Shown here one piece after another: positions 54,685-63,925 of a stretch of DNA of 64,000 nucleotides. A model generated the notes under the pieces. That model searched no databases and was not told the DNA's origin. It saw only the letters and a program-made list of their open reading frames with translations. This DNA comes from Mucilaginibacter auburnensis (GTDB lineage: Bacteria; Bacteroidota; Bacteroidia; Sphingobacteriales; Sphingobacteriaceae), in the NCBI RefSeq assembly GCF_002797815.1, contig NZ_PGFJ01000001.1:186001-250000 (forward strand), in the 5' to 3' direction. The stretch's first letter is position 1. Every line of letters begins with the position of its first letter. Position numbers and translations under genes: made by a program.

Positions 54685-55383
54685 TTATGCTACCAGTATT
54701 TCGGCAGGTTGGTTTTGAAACAATCCACTTTCAATAACACCGGTTATGCATTTAATTTTATACTCCATGTCTTTGTCAATGTGTTCAAACTTAACATCAA
54801 GTATCAAATTGCCATTTTCGGATATGATAGGTCCATCTTTACCTGTAGCCGGACGCAGCACTATTTCGGTAGCTCCCAGTTTTTTCAAACCGGCTTCTGC
54901 AACCATTAATGCCGACGGAAACACTTCTACCGGAACAGGGAATTTTGAACCTATAACATCAACCAGCTTGCTGTTATCAACAATAATATAGTTGCGCTCG
55001 CTGGCTGTCATTATCAGTTTTTCTTTAAACATGGCGCCACCGCGACCTTTTATCAAATGCTTGTTAGGGTCAACCTCATCTGCACCGTCAAAATACCAGT
55101 CGGGCTTATATTCATAGAGACTAGTGGTTGGTATGCCTAAGTTACTGCACGTTAAAGCTATTTCAACCGAAGTTGGTATAGCCAGCACATTCAGCTTTTC
55201 GGCTTTTATTTTTTCGCCAATAGCCAAAATGGCCAGGTATGAGGTTGAACCTGAACCTACGCCAATAATGTCGCCATCTTTAACCTTAGCGGCAATCTGT
55301 TCGGCTACCTTCTGCTTGCTTTCGCGGTTGCTGATGGTGGCGTTCCAGGCCAGGTTTTTTAATATGTCGCTATTCCAATCCAT
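54685..55383 (-). CDS. rpiA: Ribose-5-phosphate isomerase A
   Basis: It interconverts ribulose-5-phosphate and ribose-5-phosphate. IIGVGSGSTSYLAI, FDGADEVDPNKHLIKGRGGA and VEVFPSALMVAEAGLKKLGA are family signatures; the length of 232 residues is usual. It lies between tkt and tal. Confidence 0.95.
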   Translation of the reverse strand: MDWNSDILKNLAWNATISNRESKQKVAEQIAAKVKDGDIIGVGSGSTSYLAILAIGEKIKAEKLNVLAIPTSVEIALTCSNLGIPTTSLYEYKPDWYFDGADEVDPNKHLIKGRGGAMFKEKLIMTASERNYIIVDNSKLVDVIGSKFPVPVEVFPSALMVAEAGLKKLGATEIVLRPATGKDGPIISENGNLILDVKFEHIDKDMEYKIKCITGVIESGLFQNQPAEILVA

Positions 55384-55386
55384 GTA

Positions 55387-55472
55387 TTATAGATTTGAGA
55401 CGTGAGATATGAGATGTGAGATGATAACCAACGGTAAAGTCAGTCTCAAATCTCACACCTCTATACTCATAT
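55387..55472. repeat. GAGATATGAGA-type palindrome between tkt and rpiA
   Basis: The left arm (55391-55423) is built of GAGATATGAGATGTGAGATG units and the right arm (55444-55472) of the reverse complement (CTCAAATCTCACACCTC). It fills the gap in the operon and is a third sequence family, unrelated to the GATTAG and GCAGATG types. Confidence 0.7.
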
Positions 55473-57470
55473 CTATAAAAGCGCTTTCGCTTTTTTAACT
55501 GCGTTATCTACAGTAAAGCCGAAGTATTTGTATAATTCGTCTGCCGGAGCTGACTCACCAAATGTTTCCATAGCCAGGATGTCACCTTCGTCGGTAACAT
55601 ATTTGTGCCAGCCAAGCGGAGAAGCCATTTCAATAGCTAAACGTTTTTTCAATGTTTTAGGGAACACGCTTTCTTTGTAAGCAGCATCTTGTTTCTCAAA
55701 CAACTCCCATGATGGCATGCTCACAACGCGTGCAGCAATACCTTCTTCAGCTAATTTAGCCTGAGTGTCCATTGCCAAAGCAACTTCAGAACCTGTAGCG
55801 ATCAATATTAATTGAGCGTTTTCAGCATCAGATAACACGTAAGCGCCTTTTTCTAAGTTTTCAGCTTTAGCATATTTGTCCTGATCTAACACAGGTAATG
55901 CCTGGCGGGTGAAGATCAACACAGTTGGGCCACCTTTTTTCTCAACTGCTACGCGCCATGCATGTGCAGTTTCGTTAGCATCAGCCGGACGGATAATAGT
56001 TACGTTAGGAATTGAACGTAAAGAGATCAATTGTTCAATTGGCTGGTGAGTAGTACCGTCTTCACCTAAACCAATACTATCATGCGTGTAAACGAAGATT
56101 GGGCTGATTTTCATGATGGCCGCTAAACGAATTGGCGGGCGCATGTATTCTGAGAACATCAGGAAAGTTGCACCGAAAGGTTTGATACCTTTTGTTAAGG
56201 CCATACCGTTCAATGCAGAACCCATAGCATGCTCGCGGATACCGAAGTGGAAGTTACGACCTGCACGGTTCTCCGATGTAAATGAATCAGACTCTTTTAG
56301 AGTAGTTTCTGTAGATGGAGCTAAGTCGGCCGCACCACCAATCAGATTAGGGAAGCTACCTGCAATAGCGTTCAACACTTTACCAGATGCCTGGCGGGTA
56401 GCTAATTTAGTACCTGCTGCAAATACCGGTAATTTATCTTTCCAGCCTTCAGGTAATTCATCTTTAGCAGCAGCAGTGTATTCAGCAGCTAATTCAGGGA
56501 ATTTAGCTGAGTAATCGGCAAATAATTTGTTCCATTTGTCTTCTACCGGAATTCCTCTTGCACCAATTTCTTTGTAGTAAGCTTCAACTTCTTCAGGAAC
56601 GTTAAATGATTTTTCAGGGTCAAAACCAAAGAACTCTTTAACCAGTTTGATCTCGTCAGCACCAAGTGGTGAGCCGTGTGAACCTGCAGTACCTGATTTA
56701 TTAGGGCTACCGTAAGCGATCAACGAACGAACACGGATCAATGATGGTTTTTGTTTTTCGGCTTTAGCATTTGTTAAAGCTAATTGCATCGCGTGGATGT
56801 CGTTAGCGTCATCAACAAACTGTACGTGCCAGCCGTATGAACGGAAACGCGCGTCAACATCCTCGTTAAAGGTAATGTCTGTGCTGCCTTCTATTGATAT
56901 TTTGTTGTCATCATAAATGTAGATGATGTTACCTAACTCAAGGTGACCTGCTAATGAAGCAGCCTCTGCAGTTACGCCTTCCATCAAATCGCCGTCTGAG
57001 CAGATAGCGTAAACATGGTAATCAAACAGGTTAAAACCAGGTTTGTTATAACGCGCAGCTAAGTGTTTTTGACCGATAGCAAAACCTACACCGTTGGCAA
57101 AACCCTGACCCAACGGACCGGTAGTAACATCAACACCCGGAGCCAAACCATATTCTGGATGACCCGCAGTTTTGCTGTGTAACTGACGGAAGTTTTTAAT
57201 ATCCTCTAAAGAAAGATCATAACCTAACAAATGCAAAAAGCTGTACTGTAAAATACACGCGTGACCCGCTGATAAAATAAACCTGTCGCGGTTTGCCCAA
57301 TCAGGATTTTTAGGGTTAAAGTTGATAAACTCTTTCCATAATACGTGTGCAACCGGTGCAAGCGCCATAGCGGTACCCGGGTGGCCCGAATTGGCTTTCT
57401 GAACAGCATCAGCAGATAAGATCCTTACGGTATCTATCGCTAATTTCTCAATGTTTTGATTTGAACTCAT
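55473..57470 (-). CDS. tkt: Transketolase
   Basis: A 665-residue thiamine-diphosphate enzyme that moves two-carbon units between pentose and hexose phosphates. NSGHPGTAMALAPVAHVLW, PLGQGFANGVGFAIGQKH, SDGDLMEGVTAEAAS and THDSIGLGEDGTTHQPIEQ are all present. It is the second gene of the leftward operon after the glucokinase. Confidence 0.96.
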   Translation of the reverse strand: MSSNQNIEKLAIDTVRILSADAVQKANSGHPGTAMALAPVAHVLWKEFINFNPKNPDWANRDRFILSAGHACILQYSFLHLLGYDLSLEDIKNFRQLHSKTAGHPEYGLAPGVDVTTGPLGQGFANGVGFAIGQKHLAARYNKPGFNLFDYHVYAICSDGDLMEGVTAEAASLAGHLELGNIIYIYDDNKISIEGSTDITFNEDVDARFRSYGWHVQFVDDANDIHAMQLALTNAKAEKQKPSLIRVRSLIAYGSPNKSGTAGSHGSPLGADEIKLVKEFFGFDPEKSFNVPEEVEAYYKEIGARGIPVEDKWNKLFADYSAKFPELAAEYTAAAKDELPEGWKDKLPVFAAGTKLATRQASGKVLNAIAGSFPNLIGGAADLAPSTETTLKESDSFTSENRAGRNFHFGIREHAMGSALNGMALTKGIKPFGATFLMFSEYMRPPIRLAAIMKISPIFVYTHDSIGLGEDGTTHQPIEQLISLRSIPNVTIIRPADANETAHAWRVAVEKKGGPTVLIFTRQALPVLDQDKYAKAENLEKGAYVLSDAENAQLILIATGSEVALAMDTQAKLAEEGIAARVVSMPSWELFEKQDAAYKESVFPKTLKKRLAIEMASPLGWHKYVTDEGDILAMETFGESAPADELYKYFGFTVDNAVKKAKALL

Positions 57471-57506
57471 TTCTTTTTTTAGTTGTTATTGTTATTGTCA
57501 GGTGAT

Positions 57507-58241
57507 TTACTTTTTTGATGACTTGGTTTTGGCCTCATTTGTCCAAAGCCTTGCGCCGCCTTTAATACCATCTTTGTTGGATACAACGGTCATGTTGTCA
57601 TCCAGCTTCATGGTCAATAAACGGGAATTACCCCCGCCTATGTATAAATGATCGTAATTGAATACGGTTTTTAGCACTTGAAACACTCGTTCCATACGCT
57701 GGTTCCACTTCTTTTTACCAATTTTTTCCAACTCACGGTCGCCCATGTACTGGTCATAATCTTTGGTTTTAGTTATAGGGTGGTGTGCCATTTCCAGGTG
57801 AGGTAACAAAACCCCGTCAAGCAGCAACGCGCTACCTAAGCCTGTACCGAGAGTAATTACCAGTTCAAGGCCTTTGCCCGAAGCAATGCCCAATCCCTGC
57901 ATGTCGGCATCATTAACTACTTTAGCCGGCACCTTCAACTCTTCGGAAAGTTTGGAAGCAAAGTCATACCCCGCCCATGCTTTATTGTCCAGATTTGGAG
58001 CCGTCCCTACCACACCATCGCGCACGTAGCCCGGAAAACCAACAGAAACACGATCATACGTTAGTTCTTTGGTCAGTTCCTTAATGGCTTTCATCACGCT
58101 TTCAGGGTTGGCCGGTGAAGGGGTATCAGTTTTGATATAATCGCTCAGCATTTGGCCATTTTTATCCAAAACGGTGGCTTTAACATGGGACCCGCCTATG
58201 TCAATTGCAAGAACTTTAAGCTGAGATGAGGTGGTTTTCAT
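57507..58241 (-). CDS. ppgK: ROK-type (polyphosphate?) glucokinase
   Basis: A 244-residue ROK-fold sugar kinase. LAIDIGGSHVKATVLDKNG is the phosphate-binding loop, VNDADMQGLGIASG carries the catalytic Asp, and VITLGTGLGSALLLDGVLLP is the adenosine-binding region. Size and sequence style match polyphosphate glucokinase, but ATP use cannot be excluded. Placed first in the pentose-phosphate operon, it would supply glucose-6-phosphate to zwf. The ATG at 58241 is chosen over the upstream frame opening at 58289. Confidence 0.82.
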   Translation of the reverse strand: MKTTSSQLKVLAIDIGGSHVKATVLDKNGQMLSDYIKTDTPSPANPESVMKAIKELTKELTYDRVSVGFPGYVRDGVVGTAPNLDNKAWAGYDFASKLSEELKVPAKVVNDADMQGLGIASGKGLELVITLGTGLGSALLLDGVLLPHLEMAHHPITKTKDYDQYMGDRELEKIGKKKWNQRMERVFQVLKTVFNYDHLYIGGGNSRLLTMKLDDNMTVVSNKDGIKGGARLWTNEAKTKSSKK

Positions 58242-58255
58242 AACTGTATGGGTAG

Positions 58256-58263
58256 CAAAAGTA
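58256..58263 (-). promoter_or_regulatory. Predicted -7 box of the pentose-phosphate operon
   Basis: TACTTTTG on the minus strand (58263 to 58256) fits the -7 consensus and lies 14 bases before the glucokinase ATG. A TTG 23 bases further upstream is a poor-spacing -33 candidate. Confidence 0.4.
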
Positions 58264-58542
58264 ACATGTATTTTGTTAATATGTAACAATCTTTATGTCA
58301 ATAAATCATGAGTTTGTGCAATTAATTTCACTAAAACGTTTTTCTGATAGCGTGAAGGCACTTTTTGACGAAAAAAAATTTTATTTCAAATACAAAAATA
58401 TATTGAATTTGGTATAAAAACCGCTTTTGCAATCGATAACATAGGGTATAAAAAGCTATTTTAGGTCATAAAACTAATGAGCGTACTTTGTACACTCAGC
58501 ATGCCATTGACAGACCGAACCGTAAGGCAGCTTACAACTAAG

Positions 58543-60858
58543 TTATTTTTGTTTTTGAAGATAAATGGTGAACACCGTTCCAACGTTGATCTTGCTGGCT
58601 ACCTCAATGCTTCCGCCCATGGCTTCTACCTGGTTTTTGGTAATGAATAATCCTATACCCCTCGCATCGCGGTTACCATGAAATGTTTTATACATGCCGA
58701 ATAGTTTATTACCATGTAATTTAAGGTCAATGCCGCTGCCATTGTCTTTAACAACAATACTTACATGGGTATCGTCAGCAATGGCGCTAATGTTGATTAT
58801 TGGTGACCTGAACGGGGATTTATATTTGAGGGCATTTGTGAGCAAATTAAGTATAATGCTTTCAAGGTAGGCCGGCACTGCACGTACAAATACTTCTTTT
58901 TCAACCTCGTTTTTTACCACCGCGTTGTTTTCCAAAATAATTGCCTGAATGTTCAGCAATGCGCGGTCAACATACTCAGCCAGGTTCAGAAAAACCATAC
59001 TTTTTTCAACTCCGGTACTCATAAGTACTATTTCATTGAGGTGTGCAATAGTATCGGTTAAGTTGTTAGATGCCTTTTGCAATAGCGGGTAAAACTCGTT
59101 TTGTGTACTTTCCGGTGTTTCTTCCTGCATCAACTCCAGCACCATGCCAATATTACCCGAATGCGAACGCAAATTATGTGATACGATATGTGCGAAGTTA
59201 AGCAGACGATTGTTTTGTTCGCGTGTTACATCAAGCAATGTCTTTACTTCTTGCTCTGCATCTTTCAACAGGGTTATGTCAAAAAATATGAAAAGATAAC
59301 CAACAACATCGTTATCTGCATTTTTCACAGGAGTTACAGTTGTTTGTACCGCAAATTCAGATCCGTCTTTACGAACCAAATTCCATTCCTGCGTTTCAAA
59401 AGCATTGGTTTTAAGGTTAATTACTAATGCTTCTAAACCAATAATAGGTCTGCTGTATAATTGAGCTAAATGGCTCTTTCGCTCCGCAATCTCGGTCTTG
59501 TTATGAAATAATAGCGGGCTGTGCAGGTCAACAACTTCTTGTGACGTATAGCCCAACAGGTTTTCGGCACCTGTATTAAACACGCGTATGAGTCCGTTAA
59601 GATCGGTTTCCACAACACCTACCCTGGTTGAGGCGTTTTGAATACTTTTCATTTTGTCTACAGACTCTTTTAGTGCAAATTCAAGCGTTTTTAATTGCGT
59701 GATATCGTTAACCTGAGATATAAAGTAGAGCGGATCGCCATTTTTGCTTTTTACCAGTGCAACAGCCAGAAGGGCATAAATTATGTTTCCATTTTTATGG
59801 ATATACCTTTTCTCCATTGTAAAGCCATCCCGTTCTCCTCTTAAAACCGATGCCACCAAGGCCAGGTCAGCTTGAAGGTCATCCGGATGTGTCAGGTGCT
59901 GAAAATCAGTTACACGCAACTCATCTTCGCTATAGCCAAGCAACTGGCAAAAGTTTTTGTTAATGCGCAACCATCGCCCTTCCGGACTCACCAACGCAAC
60001 TCCATTGGGTGCAAATTCAAACGTTAGCCTGAATTGTTCCTCCTCCAAAGCCAGTCTGTTTAGGGTTACCGCTTTTTCATCAATATCCTGCACCAAACCA
60101 TAAATGCGTACACATTTATGGTTCTCAATAACCGGCGCCGCAACTATCCTTACCCATTTATTGTTATTTGCAGCAGTAAGCACTTGTAACTCTACGTCAA
60201 AGGCCTCGGCATTAGCGATCAGGTTGTCTAACTTAGCCCTGATCAATTGCCGGCTATGTCCTTCCGGATGAAACTCAATCAGATTTTCGCAAAGTGGCAC
60301 ATAATCAGGGCCTACCTCAAATATTTTCTTGGCAATAGCGCTCCAATGCACTTTGCGGTTTACCAGGTCAATTTCCCAGGTGCCAATTTGTGCAACTTCT
60401 TTGGTGGTTTGTAAAAGGTCTTTGTAGTGAATTAAAAGTAGCTCATTATTTTTACGTTCCGTAATATCGCGTATGGAGCCCATTATCCACTCTGGCTGCC
60501 CATCAGACGTAAAAGTTGCTATACTTCCTTTATCAATCACCCAAACCCAACTTCCGTTTTTGTGTCTATATCTAACCTCCAACTCATAGTAATCCACTTC
60601 GCCATCCAAGTGTGCACGCATATGCTTACTCACACGCGGTTCATCATCAGGATGTAATACAGAAAGCCAGAACTGTTGAGTGGGAGGCGAAATTTCATCA
60701 AGTGTATAACCCAATGTAGCTGCCCAATGACTATTATAAATGAGTTGGCCGGTTTGCAGATTGTACTCCCAGGTGCCGAGGCCGGCACTGTCAATTATTT
60801 TCTTGAAGCGCTGTAGTTGGTTTTCAAAACTATTTGCATCGGCATGTATCAAAGTCAT
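58543..60858 (-). CDS. Multi-PAS sensor histidine kinase
   Basis: A 771-residue kinase without membrane segments. Four PAS domains are seen at about residues 12-138, 142-268, 272-395 and 400-525 (for example GTWEYNLQTGQLIYNSHWAA and VETDLNGLIRVFNTGAENLL), each followed by a PAC-like stretch. A short helical linker precedes the H box FAHIVSHNLRSHSGNIGM, then LLTNALKYKS (N box), VVKDNGSGIDL (G1) and ARGIGLFITKNQVEAMGGSI (G2). The signal is unknown and no response regulator is next to it. Confidence 0.9.
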   Translation of the reverse strand: MTLIHADANSFENQLQRFKKIIDSAGLGTWEYNLQTGQLIYNSHWAATLGYTLDEISPPTQQFWLSVLHPDDEPRVSKHMRAHLDGEVDYYELEVRYRHKNGSWVWVIDKGSIATFTSDGQPEWIMGSIRDITERKNNELLLIHYKDLLQTTKEVAQIGTWEIDLVNRKVHWSAIAKKIFEVGPDYVPLCENLIEFHPEGHSRQLIRAKLDNLIANAEAFDVELQVLTAANNNKWVRIVAAPVIENHKCVRIYGLVQDIDEKAVTLNRLALEEEQFRLTFEFAPNGVALVSPEGRWLRINKNFCQLLGYSEDELRVTDFQHLTHPDDLQADLALVASVLRGERDGFTMEKRYIHKNGNIIYALLAVALVKSKNGDPLYFISQVNDITQLKTLEFALKESVDKMKSIQNASTRVGVVETDLNGLIRVFNTGAENLLGYTSQEVVDLHSPLLFHNKTEIAERKSHLAQLYSRPIIGLEALVINLKTNAFETQEWNLVRKDGSEFAVQTTVTPVKNADNDVVGYLFIFFDITLLKDAEQEVKTLLDVTREQNNRLLNFAHIVSHNLRSHSGNIGMVLELMQEETPESTQNEFYPLLQKASNNLTDTIAHLNEIVLMSTGVEKSMVFLNLAEYVDRALLNIQAIILENNAVVKNEVEKEVFVRAVPAYLESIILNLLTNALKYKSPFRSPIINISAIADDTHVSIVVKDNGSGIDLKLHGNKLFGMYKTFHGNRDARGIGLFITKNQVEAMGGSIEVASKINVGTVFTIYLQKQK

Positions 60859-61086
60859 AAAAACAATAGCACCTTGGGCACCTTTAGGGGTATAAAAATG
60901 ATCAGTTACAAATGCTAATATACATCAAAATAGCTTTTACAGAGCAACTTGATTGGTTATCGTTCCCATAACTTTAACGTAGGTAAGATTGTTTGCAGTA
61001 TCCTGCAAACAATCATTATATATTGAGCGATCGAATTTTTAATGGGCTGATCATATCAGGCACTATTGGTGAAGTGCCGCAGCGAA

Positions 61087-62439
61087 CTACAGGTTAAGAT
61101 GATTCCACATCACGTCGAAAATTGCAGTAGGCTGGATGCTGCCTTCACCCTGCGATTGCCCGGTTATTAAAACCGCTTTATAAGCATCATCAATATTGGT
61201 TCGCCCGTGGGAGCCTTTTATAAGCGTAGCATCAAGCGGAATAACATCCATTACATACCTGAATCCCGCCAGTTTACGCAATAATTTATAACCTGCGCGT
61301 GCTTTAGATGTCATGAACATTTCAACCGGATCATAACCGGGTTTTTTGTGGATATCGACGCATCGGGCATAGTCGGGCGCAACCGCGTCATCTAACCAGA
61401 AGTAGTAAGTAAACCAACTGTCCTTATCGGCTACTACAACAATATCGCCTGCGCGTTCGTGGTCGATATGATATTGCTTTTGCCCTGCTCTATCTAATAT
61501 TAACTCAATGCCTTTAACGCCTTTTAGCAAAGCTTTTACTTTTTCGGTTACAGATTGATCATTGATGTAAATATGAGCTATCTGGTGGTCGGCAATGGCA
61601 ACTGCTTTTGACGCTGCTGCATCCAACAACTCCAACCCCCGCTCTACCCTAACCTGTATCAGCCCCTCTTTACGCAACAGTCGATTAAGATGTATGGGGT
61701 TACTTACCGGCGCTATGCCGTATTCAGACAAAATAATGATCTCAGCATTTTTCTTTTGGTAGAAGGTTACGAGTTGTTCAATCACTTTATCTATCTCGCC
61801 TAACTCAGTACTGATTTTTGAAAAGTCCGGACCAAATTTTTGCAGGCAATAGTCTAAATGTGGAAGATAAATAACCGTGAATGTTGGGTTATTCATATCA
61901 TCGTTCAACATACTTGCATCGGCTATCCATTGTGTTGATTTGATGTTAGCCCCCGGTCCCCAAAACTGGAATAGTGGAAACTGGCCCAGTTTTTCCTGCA
62001 AAACATCACGCAACTCAGCCGGCTGCGAATAACAATCGGGCATTTTTCGGCCATCGGCAAGGTACTGTGGCCTTGGCGTTACCGAAAAATCAGCCGTTGA
62101 ATACATATTGTACCACCAAAACATATTGGCACTGGTAAATGCAGGGTCTTGCTTTTTGGCTTTGTCCCATATTTTTTCACCGTTAACCAACTTGTTAGAT
62201 TGCTTCCAGAACTTCACTTCAGAATCTTCACGGTCAAACCAGCCGTTACCTACAATTCCTGTATCAACTGGCCATTTACCGGTAAGATAAGTTGACTGAA
62301 CAGCGGTAGTAACAGCAGGCAATACCGGTTCTATGGTGGTAATGTGCCTTTCGGCTATATATTTTTTTAAGAATGGGGTATGCTCGCCAATTACAGATTT
62401 TGACAGGCCCACCACATCAATAACAACAGTTTTTTTCAT
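61087..62439 (-). CDS. eboF: EboF-like type I phosphodiesterase
   Basis: A 450-residue alkaline-phosphatase-superfamily protein (nucleotide pyrophosphatase/phosphodiesterase type). The N-terminal VVIDVVGLS supplies the first metal Asp, and VTTAVQSTYLTGKWPVDTGI carries the nucleophile Thr. LPHLDY and GSHGRTN add metal ligands. The usual SDHGM site reads ILSEYGIAPV, so Asp-His is replaced by Glu-Tyr. It has no signal peptide. It resembles the sixth protein of ebo clusters, but here it is far from eboA-E and behind an outer-membrane barrel gene. Confidence 0.75.
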   Translation of the reverse strand: MKKTVVIDVVGLSKSVIGEHTPFLKKYIAERHITTIEPVLPAVTTAVQSTYLTGKWPVDTGIVGNGWFDREDSEVKFWKQSNKLVNGEKIWDKAKKQDPAFTSANMFWWYNMYSTADFSVTPRPQYLADGRKMPDCYSQPAELRDVLQEKLGQFPLFQFWGPGANIKSTQWIADASMLNDDMNNPTFTVIYLPHLDYCLQKFGPDFSKISTELGEIDKVIEQLVTFYQKKNAEIIILSEYGIAPVSNPIHLNRLLRKEGLIQVRVERGLELLDAAASKAVAIADHQIAHIYINDQSVTEKVKALLKGVKGIELILDRAGQKQYHIDHERAGDIVVVADKDSWFTYYFWLDDAVAPDYARCVDIHKKPGYDPVEMFMTSKARAGYKLLRKLAGFRYVMDVIPLDATLIKGSHGRTNIDDAYKAVLITGQSQGEGSIQPTAIFDVMWNHLNL

Positions 62440-62474
62440 AGTATTATTTTCAAAACAACAACGAATGCGGAAGG

Positions 62475-63914
62475 CTAAAAGTTGTAAATGTAAGCAAACA
62501 ACAAGCCCATTGAAAAATGGTGGGCGTGTGTTTTGCCCAATTCGCCTTCTAAAATATTCTCCTCACTCGGCGAATCAAAGTTAATGGATTGTTGGTAGTT
62601 ATTGGTTGAACCGTAAGCAAACATAAATCCGGTACGTAAGTTAAACTTCCGCTTTTTTACGTTGGTACCTAATTGCCAGCGAATGTTGTTCCAGTTAGTG
62701 GTATTGTATTGATAACCTACGTTATCTTTATTAAGCGCTTCACTGGCGTAACTAAAGTCTGTCCGTACAGAGGCATATCCCGTTACATTGGGCTTTAACA
62801 AATAGCTAACACCTACCCCAAAGTTTATTACAGCACGACGTGCATCGGTAAGGTTAAGCAACTGAGGTGAATACAACGCGCTGATAGCGCCCCCTCGTGC
62901 AAAGTAATCATTGGTAGCAGTCAGGATGTTGTATAACGGAACGTTTTTAAAATACTCGGTTGTAAAATTAACTTGTCCTTTATTGTTGTTAAAGTCGCGG
63001 GCATAACCCAGCGCTACGCTTACAGGCATTTTCCATGTAGCTGAAAGATTGGTTTGACGGGCATTGGCGAGCAGGTTTACCGGTTCCGGTAAAAAAGAGG
63101 GTTGGATATTGTTTAATTCAACGTCGCTAAGGATAGTACCCTTGCCGTACAAACGCATAGAAGGTGTAGTTAGTAACAAACCCACATGGTTTTTCCCTTC
63201 ATCATATGACAGACCAATTTTAAAGCGCATATTAAGGTGGTAATAATCGGCCTGGTAAGAATCGTGTGCGCTAATGTATGCCGGATAATTTCCGGTTGAC
63301 GTGTTTCTGAAGGCTCGGCTACTGTAATATGCCTGGTAAAAATAATGCCGTAACCCCGATTCGCCTGTGAAACCAAGGGCAACCTTATCCGAAATTTTAA
63401 AGCCCACACTTAACAATGCTGATGTATAACTGGCTTTATTTTGAACCGCGTACTGCCCTAAAAAACTTTCCTTGCCCGGACTCTCATTCTGACTGATGAT
63501 ATCTACATCAGAATTACCTTGCTGATGCGACTGATAGTTTATTTGCGGATCATGTAAAAAAGCGTAACCAATAGTAAAGGCCTTACCCACATTTAAATGC
63601 AGCGTGCCCGATCCCATTACCGGGATAATGTTGGCATACACCGAACGCAGATCTTTACCCGTGCCGGTACCGTTAGCAATTTTTATCAGTTGCCATTGGT
63701 ATAAGTTGCCGCTGATGGATGCGGAGTTTTTCAAAGAATAAGCCAACAGTGCAGGGTTGTAAAAAACCACGCCGCTATCTCGGTTATTGGCAACCACGCC
63801 TCCGGGCATTACAAAACTGCCCGCCGAAAAGTTTGACGACCAGTAATGAGTATCCTGAGCGGATGCATTAAGGGAAAGAATAAGGAAAATAAACAGCAGT
63901 AAACGTTCAATCAT
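62475..63914 (-). CDS. Outer-membrane beta-barrel protein (FadL-like)
   Basis: A 479-residue exported protein: signal peptide MIERLLLFIFLILSLNASAQ followed by alternating polar/aromatic strands ending with Phe (LLFAYIYNF), the C-terminal mark of barrels. The start of the mature part, GVVANNRDSGVVFYNPALLA, has the FadL/OmpP1-type plug sequence. It may transport a hydrophobic compound. It is 35 bases upstream of the phosphodiesterase gene and likely shares its transcript. Confidence 0.72.
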   Translation of the reverse strand: MIERLLLFIFLILSLNASAQDTHYWSSNFSAGSFVMPGGVVANNRDSGVVFYNPALLAYSLKNSASISGNLYQWQLIKIANGTGTGKDLRSVYANIIPVMGSGTLHLNVGKAFTIGYAFLHDPQINYQSHQQGNSDVDIISQNESPGKESFLGQYAVQNKASYTSALLSVGFKISDKVALGFTGESGLRHYFYQAYYSSRAFRNTSTGNYPAYISAHDSYQADYYHLNMRFKIGLSYDEGKNHVGLLLTTPSMRLYGKGTILSDVELNNIQPSFLPEPVNLLANARQTNLSATWKMPVSVALGYARDFNNNKGQVNFTTEYFKNVPLYNILTATNDYFARGGAISALYSPQLLNLTDARRAVINFGVGVSYLLKPNVTGYASVRTDFSYASEALNKDNVGYQYNTTNWNNIRWQLGTNVKKRKFNLRTGFMFAYGSTNNYQQSINFDSPSEENILEGELGKTHAHHFSMGLLFAYIYNF

Positions 63915-63925
63915 AAGGTAAGGAT

